A stretch of DNA of 64,000 nt, taken from assembly GCA_016713135.1 (NCBI GenBank), contig JADJPR010000001.1, positions 248,001 through 312,000 on the forward strand, given 5' to 3'. The position numbers were made by a program, and so were the translations under genes. This document shows, piece by piece, positions 1 to 9,175 of the stretch (within the stretch, counting starts at the first letter, position 1; every line of letters starts with the position of its first letter). Below the pieces are notes generated by a model that searched no databases, was not told the origin of the DNA, and saw only the letters and a program-made list of their open reading frames with translations. The stretch is from Rhodanobacteraceae bacterium (lineage in GTDB: Bacteria > Pseudomonadota > Gammaproteobacteria > Xanthomonadales > SZUA-5).

Positions 1-1289
1 TTGGCGCGTTCGCGCAGGTAGGCGCGCACGGTCATCGCCAGCATCCCGGCGCGCGGCGGCAGCAAGCGCCCGGTGCGGCTGCGCCCGCCTTCGATGAAGT
101 ACTCGAGCGCCACGCCCTGGCGCACCAGCTGGGTGACGTACTCGCTGAACACGGTCGAGTACAGCGCGTTGGACTTGAAGCTGCGGCGCAGGAAGAAGGC
201 ACCGCCGCGGCGCAGGATCGAACCCACCAGCGGCAGGTTGAGGTTGACGCCGGCCGCGATGTGCGGCGGCACCAGCCCGTTGCGGTACAGCATGTACGAC
301 AGGATCAGGTAGTCGATGTGGCTGCGGTGGCTGGGCACGTAGACCACTTCATAGCCCGGCGCCTGCTGGCGGAAGGCGTCGAAGTGGTTCATCCGGATGC
401 CGTCGTAGATGCGGTTCCAGAAGCCCTGCAGGATGAACGACAGCGAGCGCACCACCGGGTGCGAGTAGTCCGCGGCGATCTCGCGCGCGTAGGCCTCGGC
501 CTTTCTCTGCGCGGCGCGCTGGCCGCCCTTCTCTTTCGCCGCCTGCGCCGCAATCGCCGCGCGCACGGCATCGGTGCGCAGCAAATTGTCCACCAGGGTA
601 CGCCGGTGCGACAGATCCGGGCCGATGACGGCGCCGCGGATCCGGCGGAAGTGCACGCGCAGCAGCAAGGACAGCTTGTGCGCCGCGCGCCGGAGGTCTT
701 CCGCCTCGGGGGCGTTCTTGCCGACCAGCACCGGCGGGCTGAACTGCACCAGGGTGTTGCGGCCGTTGAACAGGATCGCGAGCAGGCGGCGGAAGCGGCC
801 GACCACCACCCAGTTCTCGCTGAACAGCACCTTGAACCAGCCATCGGTGCGGTCCGGCGCGCGGCCGACGATGATCGACACCGGGATCAGCTGGACCTGC
901 GCTTCCGGGTCGCGCCGGATCGCCGCCAGCAGGCGCTCCAGGCGCTCGGTGCGGTCGCGCAGCCGGCGATGGTTGAGCAGCCAGCCACTGCGTTTTTCCA
1001 CCGCGATGAAAGCGCGCGGCGGGCGGCTCAAGGTCACCAGCGGCAGCGGATCGATCGGGCGCGGCCAGCCGGCTTCGCGGCAGGCGCGGTCGAGGATGGC
1101 CAGGTTCGACAGCCCGTGGCGGTCCAGCACGTAGCAGACCGGCCTGGCGGGATCGAAGGGCGCGCGATCGGATTCGGGGGTGATCCGCTTCAGGCGCAGG
1201 AATGGGTGCAGCAAGGTATCGACCAGGGCCAGCAGTGCACGCCGGAACCAGGGCGCCTTGAGCGTCGTACTCGGGGCGGTTTCAGTCAT
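1..1289 (-). CDS. plsB: Glycerol-3-phosphate acyltransferase PlsB (3' end beyond window)
   Basis: Membrane-bound enzyme that acylates sn-glycerol-3-phosphate at position 1, the first step of phospholipid synthesis. The reverse strand reads from an ATG at 1289 and is open to the window edge, so the C-terminal part is missing. The catalytic H-x4-D block is visible as HRSHIDYL at about residue 315, and the substrate-binding block FIEGGRSRTGR lies near residue 400; both are diagnostic of the PlsB/acyltransferase family. The N-terminal part (start MTETAPSTTLKAPWFRRALL) also matches the gammaproteobacterial long form. The next gene on the same strand, a lipoprotein, ends 57 bases upstream. No frameshift is seen. 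Confidence is high because both signature blocks are intact. Confidence 0.93.
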   Translation of the reverse strand, partial: MTETAPSTTLKAPWFRRALLALVDTLLHPFLRLKRITPESDRAPFDPARPVCYVLDRHGLSNLAILDRACREAGWPRPIDPLPLVTLSRPPRAFIAVEKRSGWLLNHRRLRDRTERLERLLAAIRRDPEAQVQLIPVSIIVGRAPDRTDGWFKVLFSENWVVVGRFRRLLAILFNGRNTLVQFSPPVLVGKNAPEAEDLRRAAHKLSLLLRVHFRRIRGAVIGPDLSHRRTLVDNLLRTDAVRAAIAAQAAKEKGGQRAAQRKAEAYAREIAADYSHPVVRSLSFILQGFWNRIYDGIRMNHFDAFRQQAPGYEVVYVPSHRSHIDYLILSYMLYRNGLVPPHIAAGVNLNLPLVGSILRRGGAFFLRRSFKSNALYSTVFSEYVTQLVRQGVALEYFIEGGRSRTGRLLPPRAGMLAMTVRAYLRERA

Positions 1290-1345
1290 GGCGGTATGCC
1301 GCCGCCGCGGGCGCAGTGCGCCCGCGGCAGCCGGCAGCGACGGAC

Positions 1346-2296
1346 TTATTCGCCCGCGGCTTCTTCTTCGGACTCTTCGTCGGCCGCGGCGTCATCGCCT
1401 TCGGCCACCTGCGCGGCTTCCTCGGCCTTGGCCTTCTCCAGCTGCGCCAGCATGTCCTTGCCGTACCACTTGCCGTCGACCTTCTGCATCTCGCTCTCGA
1501 AGCTCATCGGCGCATCGAACAGCGCGTAGCTGACCTTGAGCTTGGCAGTGTCGCCGGCTTCGCTGACGATCTCGGTCTTGACGCTGTCGGCGATCGCATC
1601 CAGCGAGAAGCCGTAGGCGGCCAGCGCGTTCTTGACGCCGCCGACGGCCGGGCCGACCTTGGCCAGCATCTCGTCGAAGCTCAGCGCCTTGATGTCGTCC
1701 AGCTTGGTGATGCCGGTGGCGCGCAGGCCGTCGGCCAGCGCCGTCAGCGACTTGCGCATCAGCGCCGGATCGGCGAAATCGGTCTTGCCCAGCCAGCCCG
1801 ACAGGCCGTTCATGAACGCCGTGGCCTGGGCCTTCTGCGCGTCGGTCAGGTCGGTGCTCTCGGCGATGGTCATGGTCGCCATGCCCTGGCCCATCGCGAT
1901 CATGCCGGCCAGCTGCGGCTTCAGCTGCGCCAGCTGCGGCTCCATCTCGGCCATGATCTTGTCGACGCCGTCGGCGGCGGTGATCTTGCCCCAGCTGTCG
2001 GCGAACTCGGCGCGGTCTTCGTCGGTGATCGGCTCGGCGCGGTTCTTGTCCCACTCGCTGCGCATGCGCTCGATCTCTGCCGCCGGCAGTGCGGCTTCGA
2101 GCAGGCCCTTCAGGTCATTGGAACGGAAGGCCTTGATTTGCGCATCCATCGCGGCAGAGGCGGTCGCCGCCGGTGCGACTGCCTGCATCGCGGCCTTCTC
2201 GGCCGGCGCGGCGTTCTGGGTGGCCTCGTCCTTGCCACAGCCCACGAGCAGCGCGCTGGCCAGGGCCACGGCGATCAGCGAATGACGGAACGACAT
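1346..2296 (-). CDS. Putative exported lipoprotein, 316 aa
   Basis: The product begins MSFRHSLIAVALASALLVGC. This is a lipoprotein signal with lipobox LVGC at residues 17-20, so the mature protein should be lipidated at Cys20 and held in the inner or outer membrane. The start is chosen because GAAGGAGT sits just upstream of the ATG at 2296; the reading frame itself stays open further upstream. The middle is helix-rich with many Ala, Lys and Glu residues. The C-terminus is strongly acidic (ends DEESEEEAAGE). I do not recognise a characterised family. It lies upstream of plsB on the same strand, and the upstream side is occupied by a long inverted-repeat element. Confidence 0.8.
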   Translation of the reverse strand: MSFRHSLIAVALASALLVGCGKDEATQNAAPAEKAAMQAVAPAATASAAMDAQIKAFRSNDLKGLLEAALPAAEIERMRSEWDKNRAEPITDEDRAEFADSWGKITAADGVDKIMAEMEPQLAQLKPQLAGMIAMGQGMATMTIAESTDLTDAQKAQATAFMNGLSGWLGKTDFADPALMRKSLTALADGLRATGITKLDDIKALSFDEMLAKVGPAVGGVKNALAAYGFSLDAIADSVKTEIVSEAGDTAKLKVSYALFDAPMSFESEMQKVDGKWYGKDMLAQLEKAKAEEAAQVAEGDDAAADEESEEEAAGE

Positions 2297-2466
2297 GGTG
2301 ATACTCCTTCGGATTCGATATCGGGCTGGGCGCCGGCAGGCGCCCGGGTGCGCTGCTGTGCGGACGAGTGGTCGTGAAGACGACGGGCCCGTGGCGGGGG
2401 CGCACTCTATCCCGCGCCCGATTGCCGCGCAAACGCAGGCGTATGGGCGGTGCGGGCGGGTTAACA

Positions 2467-2720
2467 AATGCGATGAAGGTTGTGGGCCGTACGGCGTTGA
2501 AGGTTGTGGGTTGTGGGTTGTGAGTTGTGGGTTGTGGGCAGCAAAGCCCTGTATTCCGACCGCCAGTGGGAGCGGCTTCAGCCGCGATCTGCTTCTGGCG
2601 GCCGCAGGAAAGATCGCCGACAGAGTCGGCTCCCACAGACCCGCGGCCCCCGGGCTTCGCTGCCCGCAACCCAGAACCCACAACCCACAACCTTCACCGC
2701 ATTGCGGCTCACAACCTGCC
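2467..2720. repeat. Inverted-repeat element A with GGTTGTG tandem-word arms
   Basis: The left arm (about 2470-2547) is a run of GGTTGTG/GAGTTGTG words that ends GGGCAGCAAAGCCC. The right arm (about 2651-2712) is its reverse complement, CAACCC words preceded by GGGCTTCGCTGCCC. The core holds a second nested inverted repeat that starts GTGGGAGCGGCTTCAGCCGC and closes with GGCTCCCAC, a dispersed repeat type common in Xanthomonadales. It fills most of the 469-base gap between the lipoprotein and the phosphotransferase gene, and I see no gene in that gap. The transcript would fold into a very long hairpin. Confidence 0.85.
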
Positions 2721-2765
2721 ATTCACGGCCCTATGCTCGGCGAACCCGTCAGACCGCGCCGCCCC

Positions 2766-3781
2766 ATGACCGACCCCTTCGCCCTGCCCGAAGCCGCGCT
2801 CGCGGCCTACCTCGAACGCCAGGTGGCCGGTTTCGCCGGGCCGCTGACCGCGACCAAGTTCAAGGGCGGGCAGTCGAACCCCACCTACCTGATCGAGGCG
2901 GCCTCGGGGAACTATGTGCTCAGGCGCAAGCCGCCGGGCCTGCTGCTGGCCTCGGCGCACGCGGTGGACCGCGAGTTCCGCGTGCTCGAAGCGCTGTCGC
3001 GCACCGCGGTGCCGGTGGCCGCGCCGCTGCACCTGTGCACCGACGACTCGGTGATCGGCTCGATGTTCTACCTGATGAGCCATGTGCCGGGCCGGATCTT
3101 CTGGGATCCGGCGCTGCCGGAACTGGCGCGCGAGGCGCGCGGCGATCACTTTGATGCGATCCTGCGCACGCTGGCCGCGCTGCACGCGGTGGACGTCGGC
3201 GCGGTGGGCCTGGCCGACTACGGCAAGCCCGGCAACTACTTCGCGCGCCAGCTCAAGCGTTGGAGCGAGCAGTACCGCGCCAGCGAACTGGCGCGCATCG
3301 AGCCGATGGAGCAACTGATCGAGTGGCTCGCCGCGCACGTGCCGGAGGACGACGGACAAACCGCGCTGGTGCATGGCGACTGGCGCATCGACAACCTGAT
3401 CTTCGATGCCAACGAGCCGCGCGTGCGCGCGATCGTCGACTGGGAACTGTCCACCCTCGGCCACCCGCTGAGCGACCTCGGCTACTTCTGCATGGCGCTG
3501 CGGCTGCCGCGCAATCCGGTGATCCCGGGGCTGAAAGGCATCGACCGCGCCGCGGAAGGCCTGCCCAGCGAGCGCCAGATCGTCGAGCGCTATGTCGCGC
3601 TGACCGCGCGCGACGCCTTCAGCGACTGGCCCTTCATCCTCGCCTTCAACTTCTTCCGCCTCGCCGCGATCGCCCAGGGCGTGGCCAAGCGCGCGGTCCA
3701 GGGCAACGCGTCGAGCGCCCAGGCGGATGCGACCGGGCGCATGGTGCCGGTGATCGCGGCGCTGGGGATGGAGGCGGCGAC
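2766..3781 (+). CDS. APH-fold phosphotransferase; native stop codon missing
   Basis: Aminoglycoside-phosphotransferase-fold kinase of the type found as the N-terminal domain of ACAD10/11. Its substrate is unknown. Start ATG at 2766 (MTDPFALPEAALAAYLERQ). Visible motifs are the nucleotide-loop region KFKGGQSNPTYL, the catalytic HGDWRIDNLIFD (Brenner HxDxxxxN, about residues 203-214) and the metal-binding IVDWELSTLGHPLSDL. Family resemblance ends near GMEAA at about residue 338, as expected for this family. There the gene runs straight into a tandem-repeat arm (GAGGGCACG words) with no stop. Formally the frame stays open to 5264, antisense through xerD. I give the interval up to the end of recognisable sequence. 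Either the repeat element replaced the stop codon or an indel hides it. Confidence 0.78.
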
Positions 3782-3946
3782 GAGGGCACGAATGCCCAGG
3801 GCACGAGGGCACGTAGAGCGCGCGGAAACACGGTTTGGCGTGTTGAAGAGAGCAGGCAATGTCACGACAACGTGCCGGAATGCGAGCCTTTACGTGCCCT
3901 CGTGCCCTCGTGCCCTCGTGCCCTCGTGCCCTCGTGCCCTCGTCTC
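3778..3946. repeat. Inverted-repeat element C with GAGGGCAC arms
   Basis: The left arm (3778-3814) contains CGAGGGCACG words and the right arm (3891-3945) is five or more tandem GTGCCCTC words, the reverse complement. The core, read on the minus strand, begins AAAGGCTCGCATTCCGGCAC, which resembles cores of elements F and G. The element sits exactly between the convergent phosphotransferase and xerD genes, touches the xerD stop codon, and has apparently removed the stop of the phosphotransferase. Confidence 0.85.
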
Positions 3947-4877
3947 AAGCCCGCGGATGGTGCTTGCGGTGCATCGCCTTCAGCCCCTCGCGGGCGATGT
4001 GGGTGTAGATCTGGGTGGTCGACAGATCGCTGTGGCCGAGCAGCAGCTGGACCACGCGCAGGTCGGCGCCGTGGTTCAGCAGATGGGTGGCGAAGCTGTG
4101 GCGCAGGGTGTGCGGCGACAGGCTGCCGCGCACGCCGGCGAGCACGGCGTAGCGCTTGATCAGCAGCCAGAAGCCCTGGCGGGTCATCGCCTCGCCGCGC
4201 TGGGTGATGAACAGCGCCGGCTGCGGGCGCGGGTGGATGGCGGGGCGCGCCTCCTGCAGGTAGCGCACGATCCAGTGCTGCGCCTCGTCGCCGAGCGGCA
4301 CCAGGCGCTCCTTGCTGCCCTTGCCGCGCACGCGCAGCACGCCCTGCGCCAGGCTGATCTGCTCGCCGCGCAGCGAGACCAGCTCGCTGACGCGCAGGCC
4401 GGTGGCGTACAGCAGTTCCAGCATCGCCTTGTCGCGCAGGCCGAGCGGGGTGTCGAGGTCCGGCGACTTGAGCAGCGCCTCGACCTCGCTCTCGGTGAGT
4501 GCCTTGGGCAGCGCACGCGGCAGCTTGGGGGTGGACAAATCGAGCGCCGGATCGTCGCTGCGCAGGCCCTGCTCGACCATCCACGCACCGAACTGCTTCA
4601 GGGTCGACACCAGCCGCGCGCCGGAGCGCGGTTTCATGCCGGCGGCGTGGCGCGCGGCAAGGTAGTCGAACAGCACGCCGCGGTCGGCATCCGGCAGGCT
4701 GCGCCCGCGCCCGGCCAGCCAGCCGGCCAGGCCGCGCAGGTCCGCGCCGTAGCTGGCGAGCGAGGCCTTGGCCAGCCCGCGCTCGGCCCAGGCCTGTTCG
4801 AGGAAACGCGCGATCAGGCGCGTGTCGGCCGGCGTCGGCTCGGGCGCGCTATCGTTGCCGGGTTCGGTGGATGTCAT
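3945..4877 (-). CDS. xerD: Tyrosine recombinase XerD
   Basis: Site-specific recombinase that acts with XerC at dif to resolve chromosome dimers. The 310-aa product has the N-terminal SAM-like core-binding domain (about residues 20-110) and the catalytic domain. The catalytic set is complete: Arg in ATGLRVSELV, Lys in GKGSKERLVPL, HTLRHSFATH, the second His in LGHSDLSTTQ, and the nucleophilic Tyr in IYTH. The start is the ATG at 4877 (MTSTEPGNDS), which overlaps the divergent ATG of the RDD gene. Length is normal. The stop codon abuts repeat element C. XerD rather than XerC is favoured by the length and the LSTTQIYTHIAREGLK ending. Confidence 0.93.
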   Translation of the reverse strand: MTSTEPGNDSAPEPTPADTRLIARFLEQAWAERGLAKASLASYGADLRGLAGWLAGRGRSLPDADRGVLFDYLAARHAAGMKPRSGARLVSTLKQFGAWMVEQGLRSDDPALDLSTPKLPRALPKALTESEVEALLKSPDLDTPLGLRDKAMLELLYATGLRVSELVSLRGEQISLAQGVLRVRGKGSKERLVPLGDEAQHWIVRYLQEARPAIHPRPQPALFITQRGEAMTRQGFWLLIKRYAVLAGVRGSLSPHTLRHSFATHLLNHGADLRVVQLLLGHSDLSTTQIYTHIAREGLKAMHRKHHPRA

Positions 4878-5304
4878 GAATTCGATGCGGACCCTGGAAT
4901 CTGCGAAGTGGTGGAAGCGCCTGATGGCGATCGTATACGACTGCCTGATCGTCGTCGGCCTGCTGATGGTGGCCAGTTTCGCGGTGCTGCCGTTCACCGG
5001 CGGCAAGGCGGTGCCGGCGCACACTTGGTGGTACCAGGCCTGGCTGCTGGCGGTGCTGTGGGCCTATTTCGCGCTGTCCTGGTGGCGCGGCGGCCGCACC
5101 GTCGGCGCGCGCGCGTGGAAGCTGGAGATCCGCGACCTGGGCGGCCGCTTCCCCAGCCTGGCGCGCGCCAGCCTGCGCGCGGCCCTCGCCGTCCCGTCGA
5201 TCGGCCTGGCCGGCCTCGGCCTGCTCTGGTGCCTGATCGACCGCGAGGGCCAGAGCGCGCATGACCGTCTCTCCGGGACGCAGTTGCTGCAGGAATCGAA
5301 ATAG
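4876..5304 (+). CDS. RDD family membrane protein, 142 aa
   Basis: Small inner-membrane protein of the RDD family, of unassigned transport or stress function. The product starts MNSMRTLESAKWWKRLMAIV. The R-x-x-A-x-x-x-D signature of the first helix is RLMAIVYD, and a later conserved Asp lies in DRLSGT near the end. Three hydrophobic segments are visible, at about residues 17-40, 58-75 and 101-118. An ATG at 4885 is an alternative start. The start codon overlaps the divergent xerD start codon by two bases, so both genes must share a bidirectional control region that lies inside the coding sequences. Confidence 0.8.
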   Translation: MNSMRTLESAKWWKRLMAIVYDCLIVVGLLMVASFAVLPFTGGKAVPAHTWWYQAWLLAVLWAYFALSWWRGGRTVGARAWKLEIRDLGGRFPSLARASLRAALAVPSIGLAGLGLLWCLIDREGQSAHDRLSGTQLLQESK

Positions 5305-5311
5305 CGCAAGC

Positions 5312-5397
5312 GGCGGCGTTCCCCGGCAGGCGAACCCGCCAGCCGTACCGGCTTGCTGCGCAGCCGGTTGCTCCTGCGGGCGGCCTGACGATTTCTG
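5312..5397. repeat. REP-like hairpin region
   Basis: Short GC-rich inverted repeats (GGCAGGCGAACCCGCC and CCGGCTTGCTGCGCAGCCGG) follow the RDD gene. They could act as a weak terminator or a REP-type repeat. No T-tract is visible. Confidence 0.4.
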
Positions 5398-5465
5398 AAC
5401 AAGCCACTAAGGAAGACGCAAGCTGCGGGTGGTGAGATGTGCGCTGTGAAGCGCGAATCATCCGC

Positions 5466-7423
5466 ATGCCCCGATTCCTTGCATGGTTCCATGCCGGCCC
5501 CTACCGCGCGCTGCCGCGGTTGCTGCTGGCCTACCTCGTTTTCAGCGCCGCAATCCGCCTGGCGCTGGGCGCATTCAACGGCGATGTCGGGATCTTCTGG
5601 TCCGGGCGGATCCTCGGTGCGCTGGGGATCGGCCTGCTGTTCGACCTCGCGGTCGCCGGCTGCTTCCTGGTGCCACTGGCGCTCCTGCTGCTCGCACTGC
5701 GCGCGGGCCCTGTGCCGCCCAGCGGTGGCTTCGGCCGGCGCCTGATCCAGGCCGCGCTGCTGCCCTTCGCCGGACTGCTGGTGTTCGTCGCCGCGGCAGA
5801 GTTCGTGTTCTGGAACGAGTTCGCCTCGCGCTTCAACTTCATCGCGGTGGACTATCTGGTCTACACCAACGAGGTGATCGGCAACATCCGCGAGAGCTAC
5901 CCGATGCCGCTGCTGCTGTCGGCGGTCGCGCTGGCCTCGCTGGCGCTGGCCTGGCTGATGCGCCGTTGGCTGCGCCCGGCGCTGCTGGCGCCGGCGCCGG
6001 CGTTTGCCGGGCGCGCCCTGCGCACCGTGCTGTGGCTGGCATTGCCGGTGGCCGGGATCTCGCTGCTGGATGCCAGCACCAAGGAGTTTTCGCAGGACGC
6101 GCAGGCCAATGAACTGGCTGGCAACGGCGTGTTCGACTTCTTCCACGCCTACCAGACCAACGAGATCGACTACGAGCGCTACTACCGTACCCTGCCGGAC
6201 AGCACAGCGCTGGCGCAGGTGCGCCAGTCCCTGCACATTGGAGGCAGTCCGCAGCAGAGCTTCGACATCCGGCGCCAGGTCGCCCCGGCGGAACCGGAGC
6301 AGCGCTGGAACGTCGTGCTGGTGTCGATCGAGAGCCTCAGCGCCAGCTACCTCGGCCACTTCGGCAACCGCCTGGGCATCACGCCCAACCTGGACCGCAT
6401 GGCCGACGAGGGCCTGCTGTTCACCCAGCTCTACGCCACCGGTACGCGCACCGTGCGCGGGCTGGAAGCGCTGACGCTGTCGGTGCCGCCTACGCCCGGC
6501 CACTCGATCGTCAAGCGCCCGCACAACGACCACCTGTACACGCTCGGATCGGTGTTCGCGCAGAAGGGCTACAAGCCGCTGTATGTCTACGGCGGCTACG
6601 CCTATTTCGACAACATGCAGGCCTTCTACGAGGGCAATGGATACCGCGTGGCCGATCGCACCGCGCTGGCGGACGACGAGATCCACTTCCAGAACATCTG
6701 GGGCGTGTGCGACGAGGACCTTTACACCCTGGCGCTGCGCGAGATCGACCGCGAGGCCGCCGCCGGCGAGCGCTTCTTCGCGCATGTGATGACGGTGTCC
6801 AACCACCGCCCGTACACCTATCCGGAAGGCCGCATCGACATCCCCAGCGGCGATGGCCGCGACGGCGGCGTCAAGTACACCGACTGGGCGATCGGCGACT
6901 TCATCCGCCGCGCGCGCGAGCGCCCTGGTTCAACGACACCCTGTTCGTGTTCGTGGCCGACCACACCCACCGCGGGCGCGGCAAGATGGACCTGCCGCCG
7001 CGCAACTACCAGATTCCGATGGTGGTCTGGGCGCCGGGGAAGGTCGCCCCGGGCCGGGTGGAGCAACTGGCCTCGCAGATCGATGTCGCGCCGACCTTGC
7101 TCGGCTTGCTCGATTTCCACTACCAGTCGCGCTTCTTCGGCAACGACATTCTCGCCCCCGGCGCGCGCCCCCGTGCGCTGCTGGCGAACTACCAGACGGT
7201 AGGCTGGTACCAGGACGGAATGGTCGTGGAACTCAAGCCCAACGCGCGCACCCGCGTGGTCGACGCGCGCACCGGTCTGGAGCGCGTACCCGACGCCCGC
7301 AGCGAGGCGATGACGCGCGAGGCCATCAGCTTCTACCAGATCGCCAGCGAGTCCTTCGGCAGCGGCGCGCTGCGCCTGGATGGGCCGCGCCAGGGCAGCG
7401 TGGGCAGCGACCATGCGCACTGA
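5466..7423 (+). CDS. LTA-synthase-like sulfatase-fold membrane enzyme (frameshifted)
   Basis: Alkaline-phosphatase-superfamily enzyme of the LtaS/OpgB group, which transfers phosphoglycerol or phosphoethanolamine groups onto periplasmic glycans or lipids. About 650 aa. Four to five N-terminal membrane helices cover roughly residues 15-205, then comes a periplasmic catalytic domain. Visible motifs are the metal/nucleophile region SIESLSASYLG, the presumed catalytic Thr in TGTRTVRG (about residues 327-329), SNHRPYTYP, and the metal-binding VADHTHRGRG. A one-base deletion near 6927, in a C run, shifts the frame, and the C-terminal third continues in frame 2 up to 7423. The ATG at 5466 (MPRFLAWF) is preferred over a GTG at 5439. 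It overlaps the following barrel gene by 11 bases. Confidence 0.82.
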
Positions 7424-9035
7424 ATTCCTAGGCTGCTGCTGGCTGCTGCTGCTGGCCATCGGCGGGAACGCTGCCGCCGAGAAGCTCGATCGGGCCCAAC
7501 TGCAGGCCGATGGCGTGATCATCGGCGAGATCCGCATCCACGCCGACGATGTGTTCGACCTCGAACGCCCCGAGGAGAACCGCTTCGTCTATCGCCTGGC
7601 CAACCGGCTGCACGCGGAGACCCGCGAGGGCACGGTCGCGAGGCTGCTGCTGTTCAAGGTCGGCGAGCCCTACGACGATCAGAAGCTGCGCGAGTCCGAG
7701 CGCCTGCTGCGCCAGCGCCACGCCTTCTACGATGCGCGCATCCGCCCGCGGCGGATGGTCGACGGCAGGGTGGTGGTGGAGGTGCGCACCCGCGACATCT
7801 GGAGCCTGCGGCCCACCGTGGAATTCGGCCGCAGCGGCGGCGAGAACCGCAGCGAGTTCGGCGTCGAGGAGCTGAACTTCCTGGGTCTCGGGACCGAGCT
7901 GACCCTCGGCTATGCCAACGACGTGGAACGCGAATCCAGCTACCTCGCGCTGCGCCAGCCGCAGGTCGGCGCCTCGCGCTGGCAGGCCGATGTGCTGGCC
8001 GCCGACAACAGCGACGGGCACGCCTGGCGGCTCGGCCTGACGCGGCCCTTCTTCGCCCTCGACACGCGCTGGAGCGCGGGTATCGACGGCCTCGACCAGA
8101 TCCAGCGCGAGCAGCGCTATCGCGCCGGCGAGGTCGTCGACCGCTACCAGCATGAGCAGCGCGGCCTGAACCTGCTGTACGGCTGGTCCAGCGGGCTGGT
8201 GAATGGCTGGACCCAGCGCTTCAGCGTCGGCACCAGCTTCGACGAGCACCGCTTTTCCAGCGTCGCGCCGATCGACGGCGTCGGCACCAGGGTGCTGCCG
8301 GAAGATCGCACACTGGTGTACCCGTGGATCGGCTACGAGCTGGTGCAGGACCATTTCATCGTCGAACACAACCGCGACCAGATCGGGCGCGCCGAGGATG
8401 TGCTGCTCGGCTGGCACGCCTACGCGCGCCTGGGTCTGGCCACCGAGGCCTTCGGCTCCGACCGCCGCGCCTGGGTCTACAGCGGCGCGCTGTCCTATGG
8501 TGACCGGCCGGACGACGCGAATGCCTGGCTGGTGTCCGCCGAGTTCTCCGGCCGCCGCGAGCGTGGCGAGTTCACCGCGATGCTGGCGCAGGTCGACGCG
8601 CGCTACGACTACCGCTGGAACGAACGCACTACCACCCACGCGCGGCTCGGCGCCCAGCTCGGCCAGTCGCTGGACCTGGACCAGCTGGTTTCGCTGGGCG
8701 GCGACAACGGCTTGCGCGGTTATCCCTACCGCTACGCCAATGGCGAGCGCAGTGCGGTGCTGACGCTGGAGCAGCGCGTCTACACCGACTGGTACCCCGG
8801 CCGCTTGTTCCGGGTTGGCGCGGCAGCGTTCGTCGATATCGGCCGCAGCTGGGGCGATCTGCCCGAAGGGCCGGAGCACCTCGGCACCCTGCGCGATATC
8901 GGCATCGGGCTGCGCCTGGCCAACACCCGCTCCGGCCGCGCGCACGTGATCCACATCGACCTCGCGCACCCGCTGGACGGCAGCGGCGACATCGACCAGC
9001 TGCAGTTCCTGATCAGCACCCGCAAGAGTTTCTGA
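7413..9035 (+). CDS. Omp85/BamA-like outer-membrane beta-barrel protein
   Basis: The 540-aa product has a signal peptide (MRTEFLGCCWLLLLAIGG, cut after NAAA at about residue 22). A POTRA-like region follows (LLLFKVGEPYDDQKLRESER, then RHAFYDARIRPRR), and then an alternating beta-barrel. The motif GGDNGLRGYPYRYANG near residue 435 resembles the conserved VRGY/G-x-x-GLRGY region of Omp85 and surface-antigen barrels. The last residue is Phe (TRKSF), as needed for insertion by BAM. The start overlaps the sulfatase-fold gene, so the two are translationally coupled. This suggests that the barrel and the enzyme work on the same envelope substrate; that is inference. Confidence 0.82.
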   Translation: MRTEFLGCCWLLLLAIGGNAAAEKLDRAQLQADGVIIGEIRIHADDVFDLERPEENRFVYRLANRLHAETREGTVARLLLFKVGEPYDDQKLRESERLLRQRHAFYDARIRPRRMVDGRVVVEVRTRDIWSLRPTVEFGRSGGENRSEFGVEELNFLGLGTELTLGYANDVERESSYLALRQPQVGASRWQADVLAADNSDGHAWRLGLTRPFFALDTRWSAGIDGLDQIQREQRYRAGEVVDRYQHEQRGLNLLYGWSSGLVNGWTQRFSVGTSFDEHRFSSVAPIDGVGTRVLPEDRTLVYPWIGYELVQDHFIVEHNRDQIGRAEDVLLGWHAYARLGLATEAFGSDRRAWVYSGALSYGDRPDDANAWLVSAEFSGRRERGEFTAMLAQVDARYDYRWNERTTTHARLGAQLGQSLDLDQLVSLGGDNGLRGYPYRYANGERSAVLTLEQRVYTDWYPGRLFRVGAAAFVDIGRSWGDLPEGPEHLGTLRDIGIGLRLANTRSGRAHVIHIDLAHPLDGSGDIDQLQFLISTRKSF

Positions 9036-9039
9036 TCGC

Positions 9040-9145
9040 GGCAGGCCGGTCGCGCAGGCGTAGCCCGGCCGTACGCGCGCAGCGCCTTCCTCGGATGCTT
9101 GCGACAAGTACCCGCTGAGCCGCTGCGCGGCACAACGGGCTACTC
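9040..9145. repeat. REP-like intergenic repeat
   Basis: Between the convergent barrel gene and the small exported protein lies a GC-rich stretch with GTAGCCCGGCCGTACG and, near 9125-9145, GGCACAACGGGCTAC. The two ends are partly complementary (GTAGCCCG/CGGGCTAC), so the segment can fold as one imperfect hairpin. It is a candidate bidirectional terminator or REP copy. Confidence 0.45.
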
Positions 9146-9175
9146 AAGAACCAGAATCTTGCGGCCGTGCGCCAG

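Noticed and set aside
2295..5264. A 989-codon open frame covering the phosphotransferase and running antisense to xerD
   Set aside because: Only 2766-3781 resembles a protein family. The rest is antisense to a well-conserved xerD and is open because of high GC content.
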